A stretch of DNA of 64,000 bases from the NCBI GenBank assembly GCA_963663265.2, contig CAXXXM010000001.1, positions 310,001-374,000 of the forward strand, read 5' to 3'. Positions 19,001-28,190 of this stretch are shown here, one piece after another. Each line of letters opens with the position of its first letter. Positions within the stretch are counted from its first letter, which is position 1. Under the pieces are notes generated by a model. It made no database searches, was not told the DNA's origin, and was given only the letters and a program-made list of their open reading frames with translations. A program made the translations under genes and the position numbers. This stretch comes from JAEXOD01 sp963663265. Lineage in GTDB: Bacteria > Bacteroidota > Ignavibacteria > Ignavibacteriales > Melioribacteraceae.

Positions 19001-22000
19001 GAAAATATTGAATACATTGAATTTTGGGTTAAAATTATTGATGCTCCTGTTGGTGCTAAACTTAATATTGACTTGGGACAGATCAGTGAAGATGTTTCTG
19101 ACAACGATGAATTAGATACCGAGGATAAAAATGAAAACGGTCTGCTTGATGAAGGGGAAGATACAGGTTATGATAAAGCGTTGGATTTTGCTGAACCAAA
19201 TTATTCTTCTGATAATCCTGACCCATCCGGCGATAATTTTTATTTCCAAAATACACAGATTAATAATCCGGAATATTTCCAAAATATAAATGGTACTGAA
19301 GGAAATGGAAAACTTACCGACTTAGGAAGAATCCCTGATACTGAAGACTTAAATGGAAACAACACTTTTGATCCTGTAAATAGTTATTTTAATTATGTAG
19401 TTCCCTTAGATACGAGTAGAGAAAATAATCCGTTTATTGCCGGAGGTGGTGGTGATAGAGATTGGTATTTAATTCAAATACCATTAAAGGATGTTACTAA
19501 ATCTGTTGGAAATCCACAATTAACAATTATTAATTCAATTCGTCTTTGGGTAACTGATGTAGCATCCGAAGTCCATTTTAGGGTTGCTGAATTTAACCTT
19601 GTTGGTAATCAATGGCAGAAAGTTTTAACTAAAGAAGTAACTAAAGATGATGAAGTTTTAACTTTATCGACTATAAATATTGAAGATAACCCTGAGTATT
19701 CAAGTCCACCGGGTGTATTTAGAGAAAAAGATAAAAGCAATACCGAAGAAACTGTATTAGCAAACGAACAATCTTTATTAATGAGATTTGATGGTTTGAA
19801 AGATGGAGATAAACGTGAAATAGTTAAGTATTTGGGAAGGGAATTAAATGTATTTAACTATAAAGAAATGAAATTGTTTGTTCATGGTGATATGAATGAT
19901 ATGAACGGTTCTATTTCGCATTATGAAAGTGATTCTTCATACGCATCCGAAGTTTATTTTAGATTTGGTACCGACTCATCAAACTTTTATGAATACAGAC
20001 AACCTGTAAAAGCTGATTGGAATGAAATTGCAATTGAATTTGATAAGTTAACTTCAATCAAACAGAGTAGAACAAGAACCGATACACTTGTACAGATTGA
20101 TGTAGAAGGATTAACCGGTCATAAATATGGTATTAAGGGAAATCCAACTTTAACAAGGGTAAAATATTTTACATTTGGTGTGATTAATCCAATTGATAAA
20201 GGGGAACAATTACAATCTATTAGTGGTGATCTATGGGTGAATGAATTAAGAGTTTTAGATGCCGATAATACTCCGGGTTGGGCTTATAGTGGTTCAACAT
20301 CTATGAGATTTGCCGATTTATTAACAGTTAGCGTTAATACAAGTAAAACTAACCCCAATTTCCATAAATTAAGCGAACGCTTTGGAAATCGTATTGATAG
20401 AAATTCTTGGGGAATTGCCGCCGATTTGGATGTTCTAAAAATTTTACCAATTAATTTACCGGGAAGTAATTTAAGAGTAACTTATTCGCATACTGAAACA
20501 GTAGATAAGCCTCTGTATTCACCCGGTACTGACGTTAATGTTGAAGAAGCTGCTAAACTTATTGAACAAAACTTGTTAGCTAAAAATGCTCCAGCTGATT
20601 CTGCAAAAGCTGTTGCTGAAAGATTTAAAACTGAAACTCAAACCATAAGCGTTTCGGATTCATGGAATATATCTAATGTTAAATTTAAAATTCCATCTGA
20701 ATCTTGGTATATACGTGATATTATTAACCCGTTAACATTATCATTTAATTATAATAAGCAGTTTTCGCGAAGTCCTACAATATTGTTAAGTAAATCATGG
20801 ACATGGAATAGTACTGCATCGCACCAGGTTAATTTGAGTAACAATTATTTCTTTTATCCTGCTAAATTACCATTAATTGGTGATTTCCTTGAATTATTTT
20901 CAGATTATAGAAATATAAAAATATATTATACTCCTCAAAGCATTACAAGCTCAATGGGTATGAATAGAAGACAAAGTTATTCGGAATCTCGTACAGCGAA
21001 TACTTCACCTAATATTCAGCGCGATTTTACCTCAACAAGATCAGCTGGATTTAACTGGAAGATGACTGAAGGAGGATTTTTGAATCTTTCTACACAATAT
21101 CAGATAAGTTTTGCTTCAACTTATGCTCATTTGTTAACCGATTCAAGTGGTTATGAAAGACCTGAAAGTCAAATTTGGAAAGATATTTTTACAAGTTCTC
21201 TTTTTGGTAAAGATATTTCTTTTTCTCAATCTTTACAGTTTAAATTTAATCCAAAGTTACCGGCATTATGGAATTTGAATAAGTATTTTACAATTACTAC
21301 ATCTTATTCAACAAATTATAAATGGGAAAATTCTATAAATCAAGGAGATTTGGGAAGAAGAGCGTCATTTGCAAATCAGTTTTCTGCCGGATTTACTTTG
21401 CGTTGGAAATCTTTATGGGAACCTTTATTCCAAGAGGAAAAATCTTCAAATAATAACCAGCAACAAAATATTCAAACTCAAAATAAAGGAAGAGGAAGAC
21501 AGCGTAATATTGATAACGAAATTCAAAATAATGTAAATAATGATTTTACAGAAAGTGTTGCTAATGACTCATTAAATGCTGCTACCGATTCGTTAAATGC
21601 TGTAAATAAGCCAAGCAGTTTGAAAAAAGCCTTAGCTTTCTTGAAATCTGCATTAAAATGGATTTTGGTTGATTATGACCAGTTTGCTGTAAATTTTTCA
21701 CATACAAACTCCTTCTCGTCTTCGGGTATTGCTGCTGAAGGAACCGGTTTTAATAACTTTTGGGGATACAGCCAAAGAAATTATCAAGGACCATCAAGAG
21801 CGTTTATGTTAGGATTTTCATACGATGTTGGTCCACGTGCTAAAAACGGTAATTTAACTGATGCGTTTTCGCAGAAGAACTCTATGGATTTTAAGACAAG
21901 TCGTCCTTTGTGGGAAGGTGCAACTTTAGATGTTGATTGGAAAGTAAGCTGGGGTATGAATAAAACTACTCAAATTACTACCGATGATGAAGGAAGAGTT

Positions 22001-22870
22001 ACAATTGGAAATGTTAACTCAACCGGTACAATTGAACGTTCTTTCTTTAGTATGCCTCCTACATTCTTTTTATCCGTGTTTAAGAGCGGTATTAAACGAG
22101 TTAATGAATTATATAACCCTAATTCTGCCGACCCTGCTGGTGACCTTTCTGACGCTTTTGTTCAAGGTATGGAAAGCTTTTCAGCTTTATCTAAAATTCC
22201 TATATTACAACAAGTTGCAAAATATATTCCACGTCCTAACTGGCGGTTAAATTGGAACGGATTGGAAAAATTTACATTCTTTAAAAATTTTGCAAAACGT
22301 GTTTCTCTTAATCACGCTTACCAATCCTCTTATTCTGAGGGATGGAAACTGAATACTGATGGAGAAAGTGAAATACAATCACAAAAAATCTACTATGGAT
22401 TCCAACCATTAGTTGGGTTGAATATGACTTTTAATTCTTTATGGAGTGGTGATTTTTCAGGCTCTGTTAAGTTTAATACAAAAACTTCTTACGATTTAAG
22501 TGCTACTACTCGTAACATTACAGAAACTTTTTCGCGTGATATCAGTATAACTGCAAGTTACAAGAAAAGTGGATTTGAAATTCCATTGTTTGGAATCTCC
22601 TTGAAAAACGATATAGAATTTTCTTTCTCTTATATTCTTGGTAAAAACTCTGTTATTAAATATGATATGGATAATTTTACTGAAGAAGGTACTCCTCAGG
22701 ATGGTACATCTCGTACATCTATGGAACCAAGACTTAAATATGTAATGAGTTCTAAAGTATCACTTTCATTATTCTATAAAATTACTACGGTTGAACCGGA
22801 AGGTGCTTCTCCAATACCGGCTACTACTACTAATACTGCGGGACTTGATATTCATATTGCAATTCAGTAA
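16037..22870 (+). CDS. sprA: SprA, type IX secretion outer-membrane translocon
   Basis: Giant outer-membrane barrel that forms the export channel of the type IX secretion system and is needed for gliding in Flavobacterium. 2277 residues fits SprA/Sov. Typical segments include IAYIDDFEGSKKIIPVG and LDENIEYIEFWVKIID, plus long barrel stretches. The N-terminus is a signal peptide (RIFLLSPFFAIIFVLFGF), but no ATG exists in frame before about residue 118. The usable starts are TTG 16037 or CTG 16022, the latter giving a classic KRPFLR n-region; in-frame stop TAA is at 15989. A low-complexity DSTKTLG repeat region lies near residues 82-110, and an Asn/Gln-rich stretch near 1810-1850. The regulator porX follows directly. 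Confidence 0.93.
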   Translation: MRIFLLSPFFAIIFVLFGFTSPSEKQVNSNDLFDACVNCGELFANSDIETLNNEKLKFESDNVKSDISSYSPVIDFVLPPDDSTKTLGIGTTDSTKTLGSGITDSTKTKKLTLADTLNMSPWGMDSTARLLYFNPERNDAPNLFFRPKKKSSFFVYPNTSKKRTAELDSSGQFVIIKEEISGMKTRPELRIPLDEYITLRQEGLNRDLWEDIGYKYEMKEAKKDLGQLLTDITNIDIPLPSVSFLSIFGPPKINLKINGAVDIHGAWKTEKTEGLTASNLGNSRSEPDFKQTVQIGVNGTIGDKLSIGADWNTERTFEYENMLKIKYTGYEDEMIQSVEAGNVSLQTSSLVGGSEALFGLKAQFKFGPLSLTALASQKKGEITEMSVSGGSSSTTFEIHAYDYSKNHFFVNEMYADTSKNGAFYKYYSPANPIVDPNIIINDIEVWKSYRQTDFPNNVRIANAIINIEAKNGNNYDEFRKKKEKPNVGDEVYTYKFQKLVKDVDYIYNENVGYISLLTGVAEDDVIAVAFKTAEGLSYGEFSSEQSDPNTVLVLSLVKPENLQSQFKKAWYLQLKNIYSLKGKDIKKEGFSLDIQYEISGQEPVSEYNGVKLLNAFGLDKYNDAKAETPDGKFDFYSGQTINPSTGEIIFPTLQPFGQNMDERFGKDLRYQSVYDTSYTVAKQDNTKDKFLIVGEYSASATSSYSIGFNVVENSVKVLLNGRELSKGSDYSVDYNTGQINILNDAALAPGADLRITYEQNDLFSLASKTLVGLRGLYEFSKRTKLGFSFLNLNQETLSEKVRIGEEPLNNSIYGIDFETGFDMPFLTKAIDKVFSTSAMSSFSFKGEFAYINPDPNTKKSTISSDDSKSIAYIDDFEGSKKIIPVGVSYTTWKDVSKPVNPLNDSLLLPIQNKAKAFWYNILPSDVKVTEIWPEKQVSRNDQQVTALDFVFRPNQKGSFNYNPDLGMLTNNWGGMMKGLSSSARNLLDENIEYIEFWVKIIDAPVGAKLNIDLGQISEDVSDNDELDTEDKNENGLLDEGEDTGYDKALDFAEPNYSSDNPDPSGDNFYFQNTQINNPEYFQNINGTEGNGKLTDLGRIPDTEDLNGNNTFDPVNSYFNYVVPLDTSRENNPFIAGGGGDRDWYLIQIPLKDVTKSVGNPQLTIINSIRLWVTDVASEVHFRVAEFNLVGNQWQKVLTKEVTKDDEVLTLSTINIEDNPEYSSPPGVFREKDKSNTEETVLANEQSLLMRFDGLKDGDKREIVKYLGRELNVFNYKEMKLFVHGDMNDMNGSISHYESDSSYASEVYFRFGTDSSNFYEYRQPVKADWNEIAIEFDKLTSIKQSRTRTDTLVQIDVEGLTGHKYGIKGNPTLTRVKYFTFGVINPIDKGEQLQSISGDLWVNELRVLDADNTPGWAYSGSTSMRFADLLTVSVNTSKTNPNFHKLSERFGNRIDRNSWGIAADLDVLKILPINLPGSNLRVTYSHTETVDKPLYSPGTDVNVEEAAKLIEQNLLAKNAPADSAKAVAERFKTETQTISVSDSWNISNVKFKIPSESWYIRDIINPLTLSFNYNKQFSRSPTILLSKSWTWNSTASHQVNLSNNYFFYPAKLPLIGDFLELFSDYRNIKIYYTPQSITSSMGMNRRQSYSESRTANTSPNIQRDFTSTRSAGFNWKMTEGGFLNLSTQYQISFASTYAHLLTDSSGYERPESQIWKDIFTSSLFGKDISFSQSLQFKFNPKLPALWNLNKYFTITTSYSTNYKWENSINQGDLGRRASFANQFSAGFTLRWKSLWEPLFQEEKSSNNNQQQNIQTQNKGRGRQRNIDNEIQNNVNNDFTESVANDSLNAATDSLNAVNKPSSLKKALAFLKSALKWILVDYDQFAVNFSHTNSFSSSGIAAEGTGFNNFWGYSQRNYQGPSRAFMLGFSYDVGPRAKNGNLTDAFSQKNSMDFKTSRPLWEGATLDVDWKVSWGMNKTTQITTDDEGRVTIGNVNSTGTIERSFFSMPPTFFLSVFKSGIKRVNELYNPNSADPAGDLSDAFVQGMESFSALSKIPILQQVAKYIPRPNWRLNWNGLEKFTFFKNFAKRVSLNHAYQSSYSEGWKLNTDGESEIQSQKIYYGFQPLVGLNMTFNSLWSGDFSGSVKFNTKTSYDLSATTRNITETFSRDISITASYKKSGFEIPLFGISLKNDIEFSFSYILGKNSVIKYDMDNFTEEGTPQDGTSRTSMEPRLKYVMSSKVSLSLFYKITTVEPEGASPIPATTTNTAGLDIHIAIQ
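16280..16366 (+). repeat. 33-bp tandem repeat inside sprA
   Basis: Units beginning GATTCAACCAAAAC start at 16280, 16313 and 16346 (period 33 nt), encoding DSTKTLG-type repeats just after the SprA signal peptide. Copy number may vary between strains. Confidence 0.75.
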
Positions 22871-22893
22871 TATAAAGTTTTTCAAATTTTTTA

Positions 22894-22918
22894 GACCATC
22901 AATTAATAGTTGATGGTC
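22894..22918 (+). terminator. Hairpin between sprA and porX
   Basis: GACCATCAA (22894-22902) pairs perfectly with TTGATGGTC (22910-22918) around a 7-nt loop. It has no T-run, so it may be an attenuator or processing hairpin rather than a full terminator. Confidence 0.45.
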
Positions 22919-22955
22919 CAATTCTTTACATAATACCGTTTAATTGAGGATGGAT

Positions 22956-24524
22956 ATGAAACCAAAAAAAATATTGTGGGTGGATGACGAAATTGAACTA
23001 TTAAAATCTCATATAATTTTTTTAACCGAGAAAGGATATGACGTTAATACTGTTACTAATGGTGAAGATGCCATAACAGAAGTTAAAGAAGAAAATTATG
23101 ATTTGATTTTTTTAGATGAAATGATGCCTGGCATGGGAGGACTTGAAACCCTTTCAGAAATAAAGGAAATAAACCCTAACATTCCCGTTGTAATGGTTAC
23201 TAAAAGTGAAGAAGAATCCCTTATGAATGAGGCTATCGGAGGTAAAATTTCTGATTACTTGATTAAACCTGTTGTCCCTTCTCAAATATTGCTTGTTTGC
23301 AAAAAATTCTTTGATGCAAAACAAATTGCCGGAGAATATGCCGCTAAGGATTATTTACAGGATTTTAATCAAATTTCGCAAAAATTACTCATGAGTCCAG
23401 ACTATAAAGAATGGATTAATATTTATCTTAAATTAGTGAATTGGGAACTTGAATTAGATACTCATCGTGAAATTGATTTAAGACAAACGTTGAATGACCA
23501 AAAAAAAGAGTGTAATCAAGAATTTTGTAAGTATGTTGAAAAAAATTACGCTAATTGGATTAATAATAAAAATGATGATTCTCCTTATTTTTCAAATCAA
23601 ATTGCTGAAAAGTTTGTTTTCCCTCATTTAAAAGATTCAAAAGGTCCTGTATTCTTTTTTGTGTTGGATTGCTTAAGAATAGACCAATGGTTATTGATGG
23701 AAAAATATTTATTAAATGGGTTTGACATTTCAAAAGATTATTATTTTTCTATTTTACCTACTGCTACTTCCTATTCAAGAAATTCTCTTTTTAGTGGTTT
23801 ATTTCCAATAGATATTGAAAAGTATTATCCTGATATTTATTCAGGTAATCAAGATGACGAAAGAAGTCAAAATAAATATGAAAAAGATTTATTACAAATG
23901 CTGCTTAATAGAAAAAGGATTCAATTAAATAATGAATTAAAATATCTGAAAGTAATTGATCCTGAAGTTGGAAGATCATTTGAACAGAATATCGTTTCGC
24001 ATAATAAAACGCATTTTATGGCTGTTGTAATAAATTTTCTGGATATGATTGTACATGGCAGATCGGACTCGGATTTGCTGAAAGAAATTGCTCCCGAAGA
24101 ATCAGCATTTCGTTCTTTAACGGAAAGTTGGTTTAAACACTCTTCTCTATTAGGTACTTTTAACGCTATAGCCAAAATGAAAAATGCAAAAGTGGTTATT
24201 ACTACTGACCATGGAAGTATTCGCTGTATGCGAGGAGCTAAGGTGCTTGGTGATAAAGAAGCATCCAATAATTTGAGATTCAAGTTTGGCAGAAACTTAA
24301 AGGTTGATGATAAACATGCTGTTTATATTAAATCGCCTGTTGATTATAAACTGCCTAAACGTGGTGTTACGGCAAACTACATTATTGCTAAAGAAGATTA
24401 TTATTTTGTTTATCCAACTGATTATCATAAATATTTAAGTTATTATAAAGATACTTTCCAACATGGAGGTATTTCAATGGAAGAAATGATATTGCCTGTA
24501 ATTACGATGGAAAGCAAAGCTTAA
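22956..24524 (+). CDS. porX: PorX-type response regulator with PglZ/alkaline-phosphatase domain
   Basis: Two-component regulator of the type IX secretion system. The N-terminal receiver has the acidic pair D10/D11 (LWVDDE), phosphoacceptor D54 (LIFLDEMMPG) and the K/T conserved positions. A helical linker leads to a C-terminal PglZ domain of the alkaline-phosphatase superfamily (FFVLDCLRIDQW, TTDHGSIR), which in PorX binds zinc and has phosphodiesterase activity on oligonucleotides. ATG 22956 is chosen because GAGG sits 7 nt before it; ATG 22950 and TTG 22944 are also in frame. It lies between sprA and tsaE, an arrangement that supports a T9SS role. The partner kinase PorY is not in the window. 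Confidence 0.92.
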   Translation: MKPKKILWVDDEIELLKSHIIFLTEKGYDVNTVTNGEDAITEVKEENYDLIFLDEMMPGMGGLETLSEIKEINPNIPVVMVTKSEEESLMNEAIGGKISDYLIKPVVPSQILLVCKKFFDAKQIAGEYAAKDYLQDFNQISQKLLMSPDYKEWINIYLKLVNWELELDTHREIDLRQTLNDQKKECNQEFCKYVEKNYANWINNKNDDSPYFSNQIAEKFVFPHLKDSKGPVFFFVLDCLRIDQWLLMEKYLLNGFDISKDYYFSILPTATSYSRNSLFSGLFPIDIEKYYPDIYSGNQDDERSQNKYEKDLLQMLLNRKRIQLNNELKYLKVIDPEVGRSFEQNIVSHNKTHFMAVVINFLDMIVHGRSDSDLLKEIAPEESAFRSLTESWFKHSSLLGTFNAIAKMKNAKVVITTDHGSIRCMRGAKVLGDKEASNNLRFKFGRNLKVDDKHAVYIKSPVDYKLPKRGVTANYIIAKEDYYFVYPTDYHKYLSYYKDTFQHGGISMEEMILPVITMESKA

Positions 24525-24952
24525 TGAACATAATTTTTGAAAATGTTGTTAATTCTGTTAAAGAAACTGAAAAAGCTGCATGCGAATTGTCAAAATTGAT
24601 AACCGCTGGAGATGTTATCACTCTTATTGGAAATTTAGGAGCCGGTAAAACTAATTTTACTAAAGCTTTTTGTAAAAACTTTGGGATTAATGATGTTGTA
24701 AGTCCTTCTTTTGCAATTGTTAATCAGTATGATGGTGATTTTAAGATTTATCATTTTGATTTTTATCGACTAAAGAATTCTAAAGAATTGCTTGATATTG
24801 GATATTATGATTATCTTAACGATGATGATGCTGTTACTTTTATTGAATGGGCTGATATGTTTAAGGATGTCATTCCAAGTCGACATTATGAAGTAAAAAT
24901 TGATATATTAGGGGATTCAAAAAGAAAAATTTCTGTAATTTATTATGAATAA
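24524..24952 (+). CDS. tsaE: TsaE, tRNA t6A modification ATPase
   Basis: P-loop ATPase of the TsaBDE complex that makes N6-threonylcarbamoyladenosine in ANN-decoding tRNAs. Walker A GNLGAGKTNFTKA near residue 40, and the FYRLKNSKEL and FIEWAD segments are family hallmarks. 142 residues is typical. The ATG uses the last base of the porX stop codon (1-nt overlap) and the next gene, tsaB, begins before this one ends, so porX-tsaE-tsaB are translationally coupled. Confidence 0.94.
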   Translation: MNIIFENVVNSVKETEKAACELSKLITAGDVITLIGNLGAGKTNFTKAFCKNFGINDVVSPSFAIVNQYDGDFKIYHFDFYRLKNSKELLDIGYYDYLNDDDAVTFIEWADMFKDVIPSRHYEVKIDILGDSKRKISVIYYE

Positions 24953-25583
24953 GCCAATTTTAGCAATAGGAACTGCCGGTAAGTTATGCAGTGTTTCTAT
25001 TTTATTAAGTCATAACGACCATATTACTTACAACTATAATAAAAATCAGGTACACTCTGAAAAACTTATTATAATGGTTGATTCTGTTTTAAAAGAAACA
25101 AAATTAAAACTAACTGACCTTGAAGCAATTGCTGTTTCTATTGGTCCCGGTTCTTTTACCGGTTTGCGAATAGGATTAAGTGCTGCTAAGGGATTGGCAT
25201 TAGGTGCAGAACTTCCTCTTATTGCTGTTAATGAATTTGATGCAATGGCTGTTCAAGTGAATAGTTATTTAAAACCGGGTATACTATTTAATTTTGCTGT
25301 TAAAGTAAATAGTGATGAAGTATATTTTGCGAAATATAAAAGAGAAGAGGAGTTTTTTAAACAAATTTCTGCAATTGAAGTTATAAAGTTAAAAGAAGTT
25401 GCTGATAGAATTTCTGATGATGAAGTAATTTTTGGTAATGTTAAATATCCGGGAATAGCATCAATTAATGGTGTCAGTGCTGAGTATATTGCTATTTGGG
25501 CTTCATTGTTTGGAAAAGATTTAGTAACTTATAATTTTGACTATTTAGAACCAAATTATATAAAAAATTTTACAATAAGGTGA
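24945..25583 (+). CDS. tsaB: TsaB, t6A complex scaffold protein
   Basis: Inactive ASKHA-fold paralogue of TsaD that dimerises with it in t6A tRNA modification. The N-terminal AIGTAGKLCSVSI, the HSEKL segment (near residue 36) and SIGPGSFTGLRIG are diagnostic. 212 residues. Its start overlaps tsaE by 8 nt. TsaD and TsaC are encoded elsewhere. The next gene, for a DUF1573 protein, follows after only 4 nt. Confidence 0.92.
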   Translation: MNKPILAIGTAGKLCSVSILLSHNDHITYNYNKNQVHSEKLIIMVDSVLKETKLKLTDLEAIAVSIGPGSFTGLRIGLSAAKGLALGAELPLIAVNEFDAMAVQVNSYLKPGILFNFAVKVNSDEVYFAKYKREEEFFKQISAIEVIKLKEVADRISDDEVIFGNVKYPGIASINGVSAEYIAIWASLFGKDLVTYNFDYLEPNYIKNFTIR

Positions 25584-25587
25584 TAGA

Positions 25588-26313
25588 ATGAAAAGATTTA
25601 TAGTGATTTTTTTGATGATTGTTACAAGTTTTATAACAGCTCAGACTAAAGGTCCTAAAATTGTTGCTGGTGAAAAAGAATTTAGGTTTGGCGATATTAA
25701 AGAAGGACAAATTGTTACTCATAAATTTACAATATTTAACAAAGGAGATGAGTTACTAAAAATTACCGATGTTAAAGCTTCTTGTGGATGTACTGCTGTT
25801 CAACCTGAAAAGAATGAGCTTAAACCAAATGAATCGGCAATAATTAAGGTTGATTTTAACTCTGTTGGAAGAAGTGGAATGCAGAATAAAACAGTATACA
25901 TAACTTCAAACGATCCACAAAACCCACAATTAAGATTAACTTTTACTGCAAATATAATTGAAGATAAAAAAAATGTTCAAGAAACAATTGATAGACCTAT
26001 TTTAAAATTAGGAACAAATCAACATAACTTTGGAACAATTAAAGAGGGAGATGTTGTTGAATTTAGTATGCCGTTTCAAAATGCCGGTAAAAAAGAATTA
26101 GTGATTTCTGAGATTCAAGAATCCTGCAGCTGTACTGTAACAGAAATTAGCAGCAAGAATATTTTGCCAGGCAAATATGGTAATTTGAAAATTAAATTTG
26201 ATAGCGAAGATAGAATAGGAAAAGTATCACGTACTGTTACTTTAATTTCAAATGATACTTTAAATCCTAAACAAACAATTACATTATTTGTTAACATTGA
26301 GAAAAAAAAATAA
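25588..26313 (+). CDS. Secreted protein with two DUF1573 domains
   Basis: Exported protein (signal peptide MKRFIVIFLMIVTSFITAQ) with two Ig-like DUF1573 repeats, at about residues 25-125 and 145-238. Each carries the family signature: DVKASCGCTAV in the first and EIQESCSCTVTE in the second, preceded by FGDIKEG and FGTIKEG. DUF1573 proteins are very common in Bacteroidota-like genomes and occur in the periplasm or at the surface; their function is not established. A GATAG ribosome site is followed closely by the ATG, and accD begins 1 nt after the stop. Confidence 0.85.
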   Translation: MKRFIVIFLMIVTSFITAQTKGPKIVAGEKEFRFGDIKEGQIVTHKFTIFNKGDELLKITDVKASCGCTAVQPEKNELKPNESAIIKVDFNSVGRSGMQNKTVYITSNDPQNPQLRLTFTANIIEDKKNVQETIDRPILKLGTNQHNFGTIKEGDVVEFSMPFQNAGKKELVISEIQESCSCTVTEISSKNILPGKYGNLKIKFDSEDRIGKVSRTVTLISNDTLNPKQTITLFVNIEKKK

Positions 26314-26314
26314 T

Positions 26315-27157
26315 ATGGGATGGTTTACCAGATCTTCAAAAAATATATCAACCGAAAGCGTAAAAAGCGATATTCCGGATGGACAATGGATTAAGTGTGA
26401 AGAGTGCGGGGAAATAATACATAAGAAGCAGTTTGATGCTAATTTATCGGTTTGCCCAAAATGCAATTACCATTTTAGATATGGGAGCACGGCATATATA
26501 CAATTGCTTTTAGATGAAGGTTCATTTAAAGAACTTGATAAAAAAATGAAATCCGGTGATCCTCTTCAATTCTTTGATACAAAAAAATACCCTGATAGGG
26601 TTAGAGATACTATTAAGAAAACCGGCTTAAATGACGCTATTATAACAGGTTTGGGTAAAATTGACGGTAAAAAGGTTGCCTTTGGTTGTATGGATTTTAA
26701 ATTTATTGGCGGGAGCATGGGCTCGGTTGTTGGTGAAAAAATTGCTCGTTTAATTGTTAAAGCAATCGAAAATAAAATTCCGGTAATTTTAATTTCTCAA
26801 AGTGGAGGAGCACGCATGATGGAGGGAGCATATTCCCTTATGCAAATGGCTAAAACAAGTGCTCGATTAGCTCAACTTGCAGAGGCTGGTCTTCCTTATA
26901 TTTCTATTCTTACTGATCCTACTACCGGTGGCACTACTGCAAGTTATGCAATGTTAGGTGATATTAATATTGCTGAACCGAAAGCTTTAATCGGTTTTGC
27001 CGGACCAAGAGTTATTAAACAAACAATTGGTAAAGACTTGCCTGAAGGATTTCAAAAATCCGAATTCTTAATGGAGCATGGCTTTGTTGATATTATTTCA
27101 AATCGTAAAGATTTAAAGAGTACTTTAAGTAACTTACTAAATTATCTAAAAAAGTAA
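26315..27157 (+). CDS. accD: Acetyl-CoA carboxylase carboxyltransferase subunit beta
   Basis: Transfers the carboxyl group from biotin to acetyl-CoA, giving malonyl-CoA for fatty-acid synthesis, with AccA. The N-terminal four-cysteine zinc finger (CEECG...CPKCNYHF) and the crotonase-like core with SQSGGARMMEGAYSLMQM and DPTTGGTTASYAMLGD are both intact. ATG 26315 (MGWFTRSSK) is preferred over an upstream in-frame TTG at 26288 that lies within the preceding gene. It is the last gene of the porX-tsaE-tsaB-DUF1573 run. Confidence 0.95.
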   Translation: MGWFTRSSKNISTESVKSDIPDGQWIKCEECGEIIHKKQFDANLSVCPKCNYHFRYGSTAYIQLLLDEGSFKELDKKMKSGDPLQFFDTKKYPDRVRDTIKKTGLNDAIITGLGKIDGKKVAFGCMDFKFIGGSMGSVVGEKIARLIVKAIENKIPVILISQSGGARMMEGAYSLMQMAKTSARLAQLAEAGLPYISILTDPTTGGTTASYAMLGDINIAEPKALIGFAGPRVIKQTIGKDLPEGFQKSEFLMEHGFVDIISNRKDLKSTLSNLLNYLKK

Positions 27158-27170
27158 ATTTGTAAAAATT

Positions 27171-28121
27171 TTAGTATCCGGAAGCTATTGTTTCGTATAA
27201 TTTGAGATAATAGCTTTTAATTTCCGGCTCTGCTTTCATATAGCTCTTTCTAATTTTTGTATCATTTATCCATCTATATAACCAAGAAACTCCCCATTTA
27301 AAATAATACTTATCTTTTGTAGAATAGATTGAATCTTGTAAAGTTTCATCTAAAGAAATAAAATTATATCCTTTTACCTTAAATAATTCAATTAGCTTAT
27401 TAAAATTATCGCTATTAAGTCTATTTGCATGACATAAGTATATTTGGTTTATATTTCTGTTGTATTGCTCAAGTGTTAGTTTTTCAAAAAAATCAATTAA
27501 AACAGATGTGTGTGTTATGTATTCATCAACAACCAATTTTGAAGAATCAATCAACCCTTTTTGAATATAGTAAACATAAAGTGAGTTGAATAAATAATCA
27601 GCACTTTCAATTGTAAATGGAGTTGGATAATATCCATTTATTTCTAAGTAGTGTTCAATCTCAAATTTCGAAATACTATCTCTGCATACGCTATTAAATG
27701 GAAATCTAAAATACTTTAGTTTTTTATCGGTTTTGTTTAATAACATTTTAGAAATTACTTCTCCCTTTGCAATTTCATTCTGAAAATCATTTAAAGAAGA
27801 TGTTGCATAATCAGGATGGGAAAAAGTATGATTTCCAATGGTTATTAACGGATTAGTTATCCATTTTTTGTAAATTGAAATACGCTTATCGGTTTCACCT
27901 TCAACAATTAAATCTCTTTCATTCACAAATGCAGTAACCGGAATTTGATTTTTTGTAATTGCTTCAAGCAGCAACTTATTATATTTTTCAAAATCGTTAA
28001 TGTTAAAATCTGATTGATAAAAAGCTCCAAATGGAACGTCATCCATTGTTATGCAAATGTTTTTATTTTGAGATAAAATAGCAGAAAAAGAAAGCATAAG
28101 TAAAAAAATTGTTAGTCTCAT
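27171..28121 (-). CDS. Secreted polysaccharide deacetylase (NodB-like, CE4)
   Basis: Exported CE4-fold hydrolase (signal peptide MRLTIFLLMLSFSAILSQ). The NodB signatures are MT1 CITMDDVPFG with the D-D pair, MT2 GNHTFSHPDYA with the metal-binding histidines, and MT3 KYFRFPFNSVC. Such enzymes remove N- or O-acetyl groups from chitin, peptidoglycan or surface glycans. 316 residues with a helical C-terminal extension. It lies downstream of the M49 peptidase gene on the same strand, but a terminator separates the two. Confidence 0.85.
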   Translation of the reverse strand: MRLTIFLLMLSFSAILSQNKNICITMDDVPFGAFYQSDFNINDFEKYNKLLLEAITKNQIPVTAFVNERDLIVEGETDKRISIYKKWITNPLITIGNHTFSHPDYATSSLNDFQNEIAKGEVISKMLLNKTDKKLKYFRFPFNSVCRDSISKFEIEHYLEINGYYPTPFTIESADYLFNSLYVYYIQKGLIDSSKLVVDEYITHTSVLIDFFEKLTLEQYNRNINQIYLCHANRLNSDNFNKLIELFKVKGYNFISLDETLQDSIYSTKDKYYFKWGVSWLYRWINDTKIRKSYMKAEPEIKSYYLKLYETIASGY

Positions 28122-28141
28122 AGGTACCTATTTTTAAAATT

Positions 28142-28169
28142 AAAAAAATAGCTGCCATGTAGGCAGCTA
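28142..28169 (-). terminator. Terminator after the M49 peptidase gene
   Basis: TAGCTGCC (28149-28156) and GGCAGCTA (28162-28169) form a perfect 8-bp stem with a 5-nt loop; on the minus strand a seven-T run follows. Confidence 0.85.
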
Positions 28170-28190
28170 CCAAAATAAATAATTTATTAA

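Noticed and set aside
16037..22870. Many antisense frames within sprA, the Oar-like receptor and korAB region
   Set aside because: They overlap well-identified genes in other frames and have no conserved motifs or own ribosome sites.
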